Program-made: the position numbers and the translations under genes | In this document: piece after piece, positions 15,888 through 23,376 of the stretch | Numbering within the stretch: the first letter of the stretch is position 1 | Layout of the letters: each line of letters begins with the position of its first letter | The notes under the pieces: generated by a model | Told to the model about the DNA's origin: nothing | The model's database searches: none | The model's input: only the letters and a program-made list of their open reading frames with translations | Source of the DNA: Treponema sp. | GTDB lineage: Bacteria > Spirochaetota > Spirochaetia > Treponematales > Treponemataceae | Length of the DNA: 24,796 nucleotides | Direction of reading: 5' to 3' | NCBI GenBank assembly: GCA_017617145.1 | Contig: JAFZWX010000172.1 | Coordinates: 1 to 24,796 of the forward strand

Positions 15888-15905
15888 CTTTCCCCCTTTT
15901 TTTGC

Positions 15906-16504
15906 TTATTTCTTTGCGAAGTAATATTTATATTTGTTATCACTTGAAATAGCAATATAACGTGTTTTGTCTTCGTTTGTTGTAACAGAATAATAACTTG
16001 AATTTTTGAGACGACTACGAATCCAGGTTAGTTCACTTTCGTAGGTGTAAACATTATCGAAGATTTTAAGTGTGTTTCCTTGCCAGGTTTCATTAGGATG
16101 AGTTGCGTGTTCTTGGTTCAGAAAATTTATATACGCAGTTTTATTTTCATCACTAAATACTTCTTCTAGTTTTAAAGTCCCTGAGGTTGTCGTAATATTA
16201 TTATTTGAGAAAGAAAAGTTTTGTACCAATACTTCTTTAGAAGATTCAGTATAATAAATTAGATTATTGGTAATAGTAAAAGAATGTTGTCTTCTTCCTT
16301 CGTTGCCAATATATTTAAACACCCAATTACCATTAGAAAGTTCAACATCATCAGCAGGTATTGTAGCGTCTTCTTCATCAAAAAGCGGAGTGGCATTGGA
16401 ACTAGTATCAAGAGAAGGGGCATCAGAATTTGAAGAACAGGCGATTAGCATACCTGCTGCAATTACTACTAGAAATGCAACCAGAAGGGTTTTAATTTTT
16501 TCAT
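15906..16504 (-). pseudogene. Lipoprotein gene, frameshifted at the start codon (A6 tract)
   Basis: The encoded frame contains a lipoprotein signal (KIKTLLVAFLVVIAAGMLIAC, Cys at the lipobox) and about 175 mature residues, rich in Asn, Ser and Thr, of unknown function. The ATG at 16502-16504, with AAGGAG 8 nt upstream and a perfect promoter at 16539-16567, is followed by six A residues and enters the wrong frame: it stops after 11 codons (MKKLKPFWLHF). One more A would give MKKIKTLLVAFLV, a classical lipoprotein start. The long in-frame ATG at 16628 lies upstream of the promoter and would add an unnatural N terminus. So this is a true frameshift, a phase-variable or slippage-dependent gene, or a sequence error. 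Confidence 0.8.
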
Positions 16505-16538
16505 AAAAGATTCTCCTTTGATTCGAAAAGTTTCTTCT

Positions 16539-16567
16539 ATTATATTCCCCCAATGAATGTCTGTCAA
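16539..16567 (-). promoter_or_regulatory. Perfect consensus sigma-70 promoter of the lipoprotein gene
   Basis: On the minus strand TTGACA (16562-16567), exactly 17 bp, then TATAAT (16539-16544). All 12 positions match consensus. The start codon is 34 nt further on, with the ribosome binding site between. Confidence 0.9.
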
Positions 16568-16620
16568 ACTTAAAAAAAGTGCAAATCTTTGAAGGTTCTG
16601 ATAAGCATTTTACTTTGAGT

Positions 16621-16635
16621 GGCGACAAGGTCGCC
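16621..16635. repeat. Short GC-rich hairpin
   Basis: GGCGAC-AAG-GTCGCC, a perfect 6-bp stem with 3-nt loop, lies between two TTTGAG motifs, upstream of the lipoprotein promoter and before the large hairpin array. Role unknown. Confidence 0.45.
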
Positions 16636-16670
16636 TTTGAGGACAGTCATGAGCAGATATCATAATGTTA

Positions 16671-16927
16671 TCCCACAGAATGAGCTTTTCAGGGAATTCT
16701 GTGGGAATTTTTTATGTATCTTTTTTGTATGTCAGGGCTTGTTTTCCCACAAAAATGGCAATTTTAATGATTTTGTGGGAAATTCTTCACGATATTTTTA
16801 GCACAATCGAAGAATTTTTCCCACAGAACTTGGATTTTTAGTATTTTTGTGGGAGATTTTGTAATCTGTCCCTGCTCTAGGATTGGATTTTTCCCACAAA
16901 AAATGCATTTTTGTTGATTTTGTGGGA
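16671..16927 (+). repeat. Array of four 36-bp inverted repeats with 73-74 bp period
   Basis: Units at 16671-16706, 16745-16780, 16819-16854 and 16892-16927. Each has a left arm TCCCACARAA, a 16-nt interior, and a right arm TTYTGTGGGA (TTTTGTGGGA in units 2-4). Starts are 74, 74 and 73 bp apart. Units 2 and 4 extend to 12 and 14 perfect pairs. The interiors are loosely alike, with a central TTTT in each. The eighth pair of the arm reads G-C, A-T, G-T, A-T across units, so pairing is kept if the plus strand is transcribed. The second spacer itself contains an inverted repeat (AATTCTTC/GAAGAATT). No cas gene is nearby, and unit identity is too low for a CRISPR. Possible structured RNA or protein-binding array. 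Confidence 0.85.
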
Positions 16928-16941
16928 AAAAAGATTTCTAG

Positions 16942-17106
16942 TGGCCCTTCGACAGGCTCAGGGACCGCACAGTCAAGTACAGGGACCCCATTGTCAACCA
17001 CAGGGACCGAAGTCACGCACAGGGACCTCAATCAAGCTCAGGGATCGCAGTCAAGCACAAGGACCGAAGTCACGCACAGGGACCTCAATCAAGCTCAGGG
17101 TCCGCA
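16942..17106 (+). repeat. Family A repeat expanded into an eight-unit tandem array
   Basis: Begins with a full family A copy (CCCTTCGACAGGCTCAGGG, 16945-16963). It continues as eight degenerate units of 18-21 bp with core CAGGGACC: starts 16951, 16972, 16993, 17012, 17032, 17050, 17069 and 17089. Units 3-5 (16993-17049) and 6-8 (17050-17106) are a 57-bp tandem duplication with about four differences; units 4 and 7 are identical. The array stops 7 bp before the stop codon of the UPF0210 gene. Open frames across it on the plus strand have no start signals and are not annotated. Confidence 0.85.
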
Positions 17107-17113
17107 GATTATC

Positions 17114-18475
17114 CTAATTCCTAAACGAATGAATCGGAGCAGGAATCTTGCCGCCACGGTTGATGAAATCGGCACATCCAAACTTGCTTACAGGCATTAC
17201 AGGGCAGCCTCCAAGAAGGCCTCCAAACTCTACCCAGTCGCCGGCTTTTTTGCCAGGAGCTGGAATTAAGCGGCATGCGGTTGTTTTGTTGTTTACCATA
17301 CCAATTGCAAATTCGTCGGCAAGGATTCCTGAAATTGTTGTAGCCGGTGTGTCTCCCGGTATGGCAATCATATCAAGACCTACAGAGCACACGGTTGTCA
17401 TCGCTTCAAGCTTTTCAAGACAGATTGAACCCTGCTTTACGGCGTTTATCATACCTTCGTCTTCGGAAACCGGGATAAAGGCACCGCTTAAACCGCCTAC
17501 GTTTGTACTGGCCATTACACCGCCTTTTTTTACCATGTCAGTGAGCATTGCAAGAGCGGCAGTTGTTCCAGGGGCACCGCAGCCTTCTATACCAATTTCT
17601 TCAAGAATGCGGGCAACAGAGTCACCAACAGCAGGAGTTGGAGCCAAAGACAAATCAAGAATACCAAAGTTTGTATCAAGGCGTTTTGCGGCTTCCGAGC
17701 CAACCAGCTGACCCATTCTTGTAATCTTAAATGCCATCTTTTTAATACCGTCGGCAAGTACATTTATAGGCTGACCTTTGTATTCGCGAGCTGCTGCCAA
17801 AATTACACCAGGACCAGAAACTCCAACATTAATTACAGAGTCCCCTTCACCAGGACCGTGGAAAGCTCCTGCCATAAAAGGATTATCTTCTGGGGCATTA
17901 CAGAATACAACAAGCTTTGCACAACCATTTACATCGCAGGACTTTGAACGCTCTGCGGTTTTACAGATAATTTCTCCCATGAGCTTTACGGCATCCATGT
18001 TGATTCCGTTTTTTGTAGTTCCAACGTTTACAGAAGAACACACACAGTTTGTAACACTCAAAGCTTCCGGAATAGATTCAATCAAAATGCGGTCGGCAGG
18101 AGTAATTCCTTTTTGAACCAGGGCACTGAAGCCTCCCAGAAAGTTTACTCCAAGGTCGGCAGCGGCGCGGTCCAAAGTCTTACAGTAATCAACATACGAA
18201 GTGGCATTACTGGCACCTGCTACAAGTGCAATCGGGGTAACAGAAATGCGTTTATTAATAATAGGAACACCAAATTCCTTTTCAATATCCTGACCAACTT
18301 TTACAAGGTTGCCTGCCTTTTTCATAATTTTGTCGTAGATTTTATCGCATGCGCGCTTGGCATCAGAGTCGGCACAATCCAAAAGTGAAATACCCATAGT
18401 AATACAGCGGATATCCAGCTTCTGGCGCATGAACATATTTACAGTTTCTTGAATTTCAACTGGTGAAAAAAGCAT
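17114..18475 (-). CDS. UPF0210 (PFL/DUF711 family) protein
   Basis: 453 residues, full length for the UPF0210 family. The N terminus [15 protein letters not shown] and the Gly/Ala-rich blocks [47 protein letters not shown] and [15 protein letters not shown] are characteristic. The fold is related to the radical-enzyme (PFL/RNR) barrel class, but no reaction is established, and I do not see the C-terminal glycyl-radical loop of true PFL. Cytoplasmic. The family is commonly encoded next to a small ACT-domain protein, which is absent here. Ribosome binding site AGGAGA, 9 nt spacing. Its 3' end abuts the tandem repeat array. Confidence 0.93.
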   Translation of the reverse strand: MLFSPVEIQETVNMFMRQKLDIRCITMGISLLDCADSDAKRACDKIYDKIMKKAGNLVKVGQDIEKEFGVPIINKRISVTPIALVAGASNATSYVDYCKTLDRAAADLGVNFLGGFSALVQKGITPADRILIESIPEALSVTNCVCSSVNVGTTKNGINMDAVKLMGEIICKTAERSKSCDVNGCAKLVVFCNAPEDNPFMAGAFHGPGEGDSVINVGVSGPGVILAAAREYKGQPINVLADGIKKMAFKITRMGQLVGSEAAKRLDTNFGILDLSLAPTPAVGDSVARILEEIGIEGCGAPGTTAALAMLTDMVKKGGVMASTNVGGLSGAFIPVSEDEGMINAVKQGSICLEKLEAMTTVCSVGLDMIAIPGDTPATTISGILADEFAIGMVNNKTTACRLIPAPGKKAGDWVEFGGLLGGCPVMPVSKFGCADFINRGGKIPAPIHSFRN

Positions 18476-18636
18476 AGTTTAAGGTCTCCTGTTTTTAAGT
18501 AAGACCATTTTAGTATAAAAATAGGGGATAGGGAATAGTAAATAGTAAATAGTGTGGGGGAAAGTCTTCCCCCTCGCCGCACTGCGTTGCGGCTACCCCC
18601 TTCGCCTAGAGGGCTCGCCGCCCCCTAAAACCCCTG
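18476..18636. repeat. Repeat-rich spacer with family D copy 2
   Basis: Contains GGGAATAGTAAATAGTAAATAG (a short AATAGTA tandem), a G/C hairpin (GGGGGAA/TTCCCCC near 18556-18573), a second hairpin GCCGCA-CTGCGT-TGCGGC (about 18577-18594), and a family D repeat (about 18594-18636) running to the chemoreceptor stop. The minus-strand order matches 15760-15796. These stems probably serve as transcript ends for the chemoreceptor gene. Confidence 0.6.
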
Positions 18637-20718
18637 CTATTCCTTTTCAAACAAATCTATCTGCTTACCAATTTCTTCAATAGAGGTTTCTACAGTTTTA
18701 GAAACTCCGGCAAGAGAAAGACCTGCTTCCTGCATTTTGTCGGCACTCAAGCCCATTTCGTCCATACTCTGGCCCATTACCTTTGTTTCGTTTTGCAAGA
18801 CAGCAACATCATCAATGATTGCCTGGCTGGCGGTTGTAATTTCTTTCGAAGCATCTTGTACCTGTTGAGTACTTCCGTTCATTTCGTTGAGAGCTCCAAG
18901 AATCTGAGTAGAACCCTGCTGCTGTTCTGTCATGGCGGCTTTTATCTGCTGAACAAGCATATCTGTATCTTGGATTTCTTTTGAAAGATTTGCATAATCC
19001 TGAACACCGCTTTGTGTAGCCTGAACAACAGTGTTAATTGCAGCCTGAATGCTCTTAAGCTGTGCACCAATAGTTTTTGATTGAGTAGAAGAGGTTTCAC
19101 TAAGCTTACGGATTTCATCGGCGACAACAGCAAATCCTTGTCCTGCATCTCCTGCGTGTGCCGCTTCAATTGCAGCGTTCATTGCAAGAAGGTTTGTCTG
19201 ACCAGCAATACTTGCAATAACCTTGTTAGCTTCACTTAACAGCTTCGATTGATTTTCAATTTCAATAATCTGTTTCTGAAGCTCGTTCTGTGTCTGTACG
19301 CCGTTTTGAGCAGTTTGATCAAGAACACCAAAGGAATGAGCCATTTTGTCTACAGACTTATCTACTTCGTTTATGTTTCCAACCATTTGTTCAACTGCAG
19401 TAGAAGCACCTTGAACAGCTTTAACTTGTGTTTGTACTAATTCTTCAAGCTGATGAATCATATCAAGAATCTTAGAAATGCTTTGAGCACTTTGCGATAC
19501 ACTGTTTGTTTGATTCTTAAGATTCATGCCTGTATTACTTATACTTGCTCCAATCTGAACAATAGATGACATAAGATCTTCTATTGTGCCACTAAGCTTT
19601 CCACCTGCTTCATTAAGCGAAACCCTGGATTCTTTCATGCTGTTTATATTTGCTTCCAGACGTTCTGTAACAAGATTAAAGCCATTTGCAAGAAGAGATG
19701 CTTCCTTTGTAATATAGTCAGGGTAGCGTTCAGAATAATCGCCCATAGCCATAAGTTCACAACCAGAGGCAATAACCTTAAAGCTTCGTGAAACTCGTGT
19801 AGAGAGAATAAGGAAAACAATAATCATGATTATAGCAATGACCGCAAGCCCCCAGATTGTATACATAAAGAGTTTTTTATATTCGCCGGAAAAATCTTCA
19901 CTTGGACCTTCTACGACAATAAACCATTCGGTGTTTTCAATAGGGCATACACCAAAAAACGAGGAGCCTTCAGTAAAGGCTTTGGCTTGACCATCCAAAT
20001 ATTCATCTCTTGTAAATTTACCAAATTGAAATTCATCAAAATAATTTACGTTCATAATTTTTGAGGAATCGTCGTTTGTAAGATAAAGGCCCTCTTTTGT
20101 AATAATATGAATTTTACTGTTTGCAGAAAGTCTGATATTTTTAACTGACTCACTCAAAGCATCAAGAACAATATCTGCAGCAGCAATACCTATAAGGCTT
20201 CCGTTTTTATCAAGAACACGATAACTCAAGGTGATATTTAACAAGCCGGTATTTGCATCTACATAAGGTTCTGTGTAACAAACTTTAGTCTGATCTCTTA
20301 CGGCATTCTGATGCCATAATCGCGACTGCATATCAAAATCATCAGGAGGCATCCAGCCTATGCTTGTAAAAAGAGCGCCACCTTCCCAAATGTTTTCATA
20401 AGTAGCGTAATAAAGCATGGTGTTATCAATCATATTTTTACCCATGCCGGTTACAATGTCTCCGATTTTTTCTCTAGGTTCAAGATAAGTAATAGCATCT
20501 GAAAGACTTATAACAAGGTCATTATATTCACCAAGGACACCAATTACTTCTTTATTCAAGGTTTCCATTGTCTGATTTACAGAATTTACAGTTGTTGTTG
20601 CAACAATTTTGTTCATTACAAATCTAAAGCAAAAAATTAAAAAAGCGGTAATGATAACCATTGAGCCGATTGTACCAACTAAAAGCTCTGTCCTTAATGA
20701 GATTTTCTTTGATGTCAT
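18637..20718 (-). CDS. Methyl-accepting chemotaxis protein with Cache-type sensor
   Basis: 693 residues. Membrane segment 1 (about 12-34); a periplasmic region of about 245 residues resembling a double Cache domain ([47 protein letters not shown]); membrane segment 2 (about 283-306); HAMP (about 307-360); then the long signalling coiled coil with the conserved hairpin tip [20 protein letters not shown] and [13 protein letters not shown]. Dimeric receptor coupling to CheW/CheA. Cache domains of this kind sense small molecules such as amino acids or organic acids; the ligand is unknown. No C-terminal CheR-binding pentapeptide is visible. Ribosome binding site AGGAG, 6 nt spacing. Single-gene unit with its own promoter. 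Confidence 0.95.
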   Translation of the reverse strand: MTSKKISLRTELLVGTIGSMVIITAFLIFCFRFVMNKIVATTTVNSVNQTMETLNKEVIGVLGEYNDLVISLSDAITYLEPREKIGDIVTGMGKNMIDNTMLYYATYENIWEGGALFTSIGWMPPDDFDMQSRLWHQNAVRDQTKVCYTEPYVDANTGLLNITLSYRVLDKNGSLIGIAAADIVLDALSESVKNIRLSANSKIHIITKEGLYLTNDDSSKIMNVNYFDEFQFGKFTRDEYLDGQAKAFTEGSSFFGVCPIENTEWFIVVEGPSEDFSGEYKKLFMYTIWGLAVIAIIMIIVFLILSTRVSRSFKVIASGCELMAMGDYSERYPDYITKEASLLANGFNLVTERLEANINSMKESRVSLNEAGGKLSGTIEDLMSSIVQIGASISNTGMNLKNQTNSVSQSAQSISKILDMIHQLEELVQTQVKAVQGASTAVEQMVGNINEVDKSVDKMAHSFGVLDQTAQNGVQTQNELQKQIIEIENQSKLLSEANKVIASIAGQTNLLAMNAAIEAAHAGDAGQGFAVVADEIRKLSETSSTQSKTIGAQLKSIQAAINTVVQATQSGVQDYANLSKEIQDTDMLVQQIKAAMTEQQQGSTQILGALNEMNGSTQQVQDASKEITTASQAIIDDVAVLQNETKVMGQSMDEMGLSADKMQEAGLSLAGVSKTVETSIEEIGKQIDLFEKE

Positions 20719-20773
20719 AATAAACTCCTGGAATCCGATATCTGAAATAAAAATATCTGATTCTATAAATAGA

Positions 20774-20802
20774 ATTATAGCATGAGAATTTTGATGAGTC
20801 TA
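20774..20802 (-). promoter_or_regulatory. Promoter of the chemoreceptor gene
   Basis: Minus strand TAGACT (20797-20802), 17 bp, TATAAT (20774-20779). The leader of about 50 nt contains a direct repeat ATATCTGA (20738-20745 and 20753-20760) and the inverted repeat TTCTAT/ATAGAA (20761-20774). I see no flagellar sigma-28-type promoter. Confidence 0.65.
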
Positions 20803-20823
20803 CTTTTAAAATTTTATTTGTGA

Positions 20824-21513
20824 TTAAGAGTGGATTGCAGTGTCGCTTTGCTCTTCGCAATGACGATTTTTGATTGAATAAATACAGCCACAATATTCCT
20901 GGCGGTACAGTCCGTATTCTGCACTAAGTTCAAGGCTTCGTTTAAAACCGTTTTTCTTTTTGAAATCAGAGGGCAGCCAGCGTGGTTTTGTTTGTGACCC
21001 TTCGGATTCTTCGCTAAGCCTCATCCCAATCTCATTAATCATATCTGCATCTTTAAACGGGCTGATTGACAGGGTGGTGCAAAAATAGTCAAATTGGTTT
21101 GCACAGGCATAGTCGTAGGTGTATTGCAAACGCAATTCGTAGCAGCGGTGGCAACGTTCTCCACGTTCAGGTTCATTTGCGAGTTCAGGATTTTCGCGGG
21201 TTCCAACTGTCTTGTAAAAATCTTCAGGGTTATAGGGTGCCTGAATAACGCGTACATTTTCTGCCGGCACAAAATTTGTATAAAAGTTCAAAAGCTCCTG
21301 TAATCTTCGTTTATATTCCTGCTCAGGATAAATGTTAGGATTATAAAACAGAACAGTAATCTCAAAATGCTTACATAAATATTCAAGTACATAGGAAGAA
21401 CAGGGACCACAGCAGGCGTGTAGCAATAAGGAAGGTTTCTTCTGAGTTGTACAGATTTTTTCTAATAAAGCATCTAATTGGTTTTGATAGTTTGTTTTTT
21501 TATTTGTCATCAT
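20824..21513 (-). CDS. queH: Epoxyqueuosine reductase QueH
   Basis: Last step of queuosine synthesis: reduces epoxyqueuosine to queuosine in tRNA anticodons. 229 residues from the chosen start. LLLHACCGPCSSYV (Cys34, Cys35, Cys38), RGERCHRCYELRL, CTTLSISPFKD and YRQEYCGCIYS provide the cysteines for the Fe-S and metal centres of the QueH family, the cobalamin-independent alternative to QueG. The last residues, RHCEEQSDTAIHS, are the translation of a dispersed repeat and are not part of the family. The frame is open to 21552, but that start lies deep in the upstream gene; ATG at 21513 (or 21510) overlaps its stop by about 14 bp, suggesting coupled translation. Third gene of an operon. Confidence 0.92.
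   Translation of the reverse strand: MMTNKKTNYQNQLDALLEKICTTQKKPSLLLHACCGPCSSYVLEYLCKHFEITVLFYNPNIYPEQEYKRRLQELLNFYTNFVPAENVRVIQAPYNPEDFYKTVGTRENPELANEPERGERCHRCYELRLQYTYDYACANQFDYFCTTLSISPFKDADMINEIGMRLSEESEGSQTKPRWLPSDFKKKNGFKRSLELSAEYGLYRQEYCGCIYSIKNRHCEEQSDTAIHS
20832..20865 (-). repeat. Dispersed repeat, family C, forming the queH 3' end
   Basis: Minus strand GTCATTGCGAAGAGCAAAGC continues as GACACTGCAATCC. Outer arms ATTGC/GCAAT pair. This is the widespread type whose translation reads RHCEE(Q/R)SD(T/A)AI. It shares termini GTCATT...AATC with family B. Confidence 0.85.
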
Positions 21514-21937
21514 CAGCTTTAAAACCTGGGACACCTTTTTGCAACGCATCATCTACACAGGCAATAAACGCAATGCTTGCAAGTTCTTCCCCTTTAATTG
21601 CGGGTACAACAGAAGTATTATTCAAAATCATGTCATCAAGAATAGGAGAAACTTTTTTTCCCTGCAGACCTTCATTTTCAATAATATCAATTTTTGTGAG
21701 TTTTCCATTTTCTACGGTTACATCAAGTTGAACATGAATAAACTGTGTATAAACTTTTCCTCTATAAGTACCATCTTGCACATCTTCGACCTGAATGTTG
21801 TAGAATGGGAGTTTTGCGGCCTGCTTATAATAATTTCTTGTTCTTCGCTGCATATATAGTATGAACGAAAGAATTACACAGATAATTATGAGGATAGTTC
21901 TTGTTGTTTTAGAGTCAAACTTAAACTTGTTTTTCAT
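21500..21937 (-). CDS. Membrane-anchored FMN-binding-like protein
   Basis: 145 residues. N-terminal membrane anchor (about 12-29, RTILIIICVILSFILYM), then a domain resembling the FMN-binding domain of NqrC/RnfG: DGTYRGKVYTQFIHVQLDVT, VENGKLTKIDIIENEG and a closing IACVDDALQKG. The S(G)AT-x-T motif that carries covalent FMN in NqrC/RnfG is absent; the matching stretch reads IKGEELASIAF. So flavin may be bound non-covalently or not at all. Starts 9 bp after the upstream lipoprotein and overlaps queH downstream, so it belongs to the operon. Function unproven; an envelope redox role is possible. Confidence 0.75.
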   Translation of the reverse strand: MKNKFKFDSKTTRTILIIICVILSFILYMQRRTRNYYKQAAKLPFYNIQVEDVQDGTYRGKVYTQFIHVQLDVTVENGKLTKIDIIENEGLQGKKVSPILDDMILNNTSVVPAIKGEELASIAFIACVDDALQKGVPGFKADDDK

Positions 21938-21946
21938 TACACTAGT

Positions 21947-22468
21947 TTAGTCTTCAAGCGGAGTGTAAACTGTGTCGTTGCTGTAAATTGTTTTTGTTTT
22001 TGTAATAAGCTTACTTTCTTTTACAGTAACTTCAAAGCTTCCTTTTGCATAATAGTATCGGGTTGAAGAAAAAGCTGTATTAAGATTTTCTGCAGTTGTT
22101 TTAAGATCCTTTGCATTGGCCATAAGATCATAACCATCAATAAGTTTGTCTGCATCCTTTAACAAATCAAAAGTTATTGTTGCAACAGGTGTACCTTCCG
22201 CAGCTCCTTCTGTTGGTTTACGTCCAGAAAAGAAGTCAAGCTTTATTTCGGCAGCTTTGATATTTTTTGAATCGACATCAGGCAAAAGAGCGTTTTTATC
22301 AATTTCAAATTTCACAAGTCTTTGAGATCCGGAAGCAATCAGAACTAATTTTGGAGAAAAATTCTCGTCATCAATTTCTTGAAGTTCTCCCTTTTTAGAG
22401 GCACAGCCTGAAAATATTCCTGTCAGTAAAAGAACAGCTGCGCAAATAAAACTGAATTTTGTTTTCAT
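21947..22468 (-). CDS. Lipoprotein of unknown function
   Basis: 173 residues. Signal peptide with lipobox FSGC (Cys22) in MKTKFSFICAAVLLLTGIFS. The mature part of about 150 residues contains LVLIASGSQRLVKFEID, AAEIKLDFFSG and VTVKESKLITKTKTIYSND, pointing to a beta-sandwich. I recognise no named family. First gene of the operon with the FMN-binding-like protein and queH. Ribosome binding site AGAGG upstream of ATG; a near-consensus promoter lies about 30 nt further up. Likely anchored in a membrane facing the periplasm. Confidence 0.85.
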   Translation of the reverse strand: MKTKFSFICAAVLLLTGIFSGCASKKGELQEIDDENFSPKLVLIASGSQRLVKFEIDKNALLPDVDSKNIKAAEIKLDFFSGRKPTEGAAEGTPVATITFDLLKDADKLIDGYDLMANAKDLKTTAENLNTAFSSTRYYYAKGSFEVTVKESKLITKTKTIYSNDTVYTPLED

Positions 22469-22498
22469 AAAAACCTCTTAAAATAATCAGGTACTATT

Positions 22499-22527
22499 AT
22501 TTTATCACGCAAAATAGGATATTTCAA
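22499..22527 (-). promoter_or_regulatory. Promoter of the lipoprotein-FMN-queH operon
   Basis: Minus strand TTGAAA (22522-22527), 17 bp, TAAAAT (22499-22504): 10 of 12 consensus positions at ideal spacing, 30 nt before the start codon. Confidence 0.75.
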
Positions 22528-22578
22528 CAATTATGGCGATGTATAGTTGTGTAACTGTTAATCAAAAATAACGGACTA

Positions 22579-23376
22579 TTATTCCACCAGAAACAATGTT
22601 CCTGCGGCCGTATCTTCAAGGAGTCCTGTGAGGGCGTTTTCTTTTTTGCCGTTAGCCAGCAGGAGTTCTATTCCATATTTAGTAACTTTTTCTGCTGCCT
22701 GGATTTTTGTTTCTACGCCGCCGGTACCAAAAGAGCTTGTGCCGCCAATTTTAATTTTCTCACGTAATTCCGGGATAGAAGAAACTGTTTCAATAAACTG
22801 GGCATTTTTGTTTGTTTTTGGATTGTCTGTAAAAATACCGTTTTCGTCGCCAAAAAGAATGAGCAGATCGGCAGACCATAAAATTGCTGTAAGGGCGCTC
22901 AAGTTGTCGTTATCGCCTATTTTAATTTCGTCATAACTTACGCTGTCGTTTTCGTTTATAATAGGAACTACACCTTCGTCAATAAGTGTAAAAAGAGTGT
23001 TGCGGATATTCAGGCTGCGGTGTTCGTTTTCAAAATCATCTTTGGTAAGAAGCAGCTGGCCAATATGAAGCTCCTGTGCCTGAAAAGCCTTTCGCCACTG
23101 GTGCATAAGTTCAACCTGCCCGATAGAGCACAAGGCTTGGCGGTAATGAACATCCTTTTTGCGGGCCCATTCCTTCAAAGTAGAAACCCCTGCAACCTGT
23201 GCTCCCGAAGAAACCAGGATTATTTGTTTTCCCTGTTTAATAAGAGCCGCACACTGCTGGGCAAAACTCATCATAAAATCAAGGTTGGTTGTTCCGTCTG
23301 ATTTTGCGAGTGTGTTGCTGCCTATCTTGATTACTATTTTACGGGCATTTTTTAAGCTTTCTGATATTTTACTCAT
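22579..23376 (-). CDS. proB: Glutamate 5-kinase, short form without PUA domain
   Basis: Phosphorylates glutamate to gamma-glutamyl phosphate, the first step of proline synthesis. 265 residues: only the amino acid kinase domain, lacking the C-terminal PUA domain of the about 370-residue enterobacterial enzyme; this short form is known. Motifs: KIGSNTL near the N terminus, VSSGAQVAG, INENDSVSYDEIKIGDNDNL (glutamate and Mg-ATP site), ILFGDENGIFTDNP and GTGGVETK. Its ATG overlaps the proA stop as ATGA, so translation is coupled. The order proA-proB is the reverse of the common proB-proA. Confidence 0.96.
   Translation of the reverse strand: MSKISESLKNARKIVIKIGSNTLAKSDGTTNLDFMMSFAQQCAALIKQGKQIILVSSGAQVAGVSTLKEWARKKDVHYRQALCSIGQVELMHQWRKAFQAQELHIGQLLLTKDDFENEHRSLNIRNTLFTLIDEGVVPIINENDSVSYDEIKIGDNDNLSALTAILWSADLLILFGDENGIFTDNPKTNKNAQFIETVSSIPELREKIKIGGTSSFGTGGVETKIQAAEKVTKYGIELLLANGKKENALTGLLEDTAAGTLFLVE

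Larger units (their letters stand above)
15536..15905. other. 370-bp intergenic region with repeats, no gene
   Basis: Holds the upstream region of the ORF6N gene, a family D repeat (about 15760-15795) and a long hairpin (15845-15887). A 72-codon frame crossing it on the minus strand is translated repeat DNA and overlaps the lipoprotein end. I see no tRNA and no credible coding sequence. Confidence 0.6.

Noticed and set aside
15737..15955. 72-codon minus-strand frame
   Set aside because: Composed of repeat DNA and overlaps the lipoprotein end in another frame.
16505..16628. Upstream ATG 16628 as lipoprotein start
   Set aside because: It lies upstream of a perfect promoter, would bury the signal peptide 40 residues in, and has no RBS.
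16671..16927. CRISPR array
   Set aside because: Repeat size and period fit, but units differ through the interior, there are only four, and no cas gene is present.
16671..16927. Integron attC sites (known in some treponemes)
   Set aside because: No GTTRRRY/RYYYAAC core boxes, no cassettes between units and no integrase.
16883..17269. 128-codon plus-strand frame with THRDLNQAQG repeats
   Set aside because: Translation of the tandem array and of antisense UPF0210; no RBS, starts inside a hairpin unit.
20624..20893. 89-codon minus-strand frame over the queH repeat
   Set aside because: Another frame of the family C repeat plus the chemoreceptor leader; no coding features.
21514..21552. Earlier ATG for queH
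   Set aside because: Lies within the upstream gene, and the extra residues lack family similarity.
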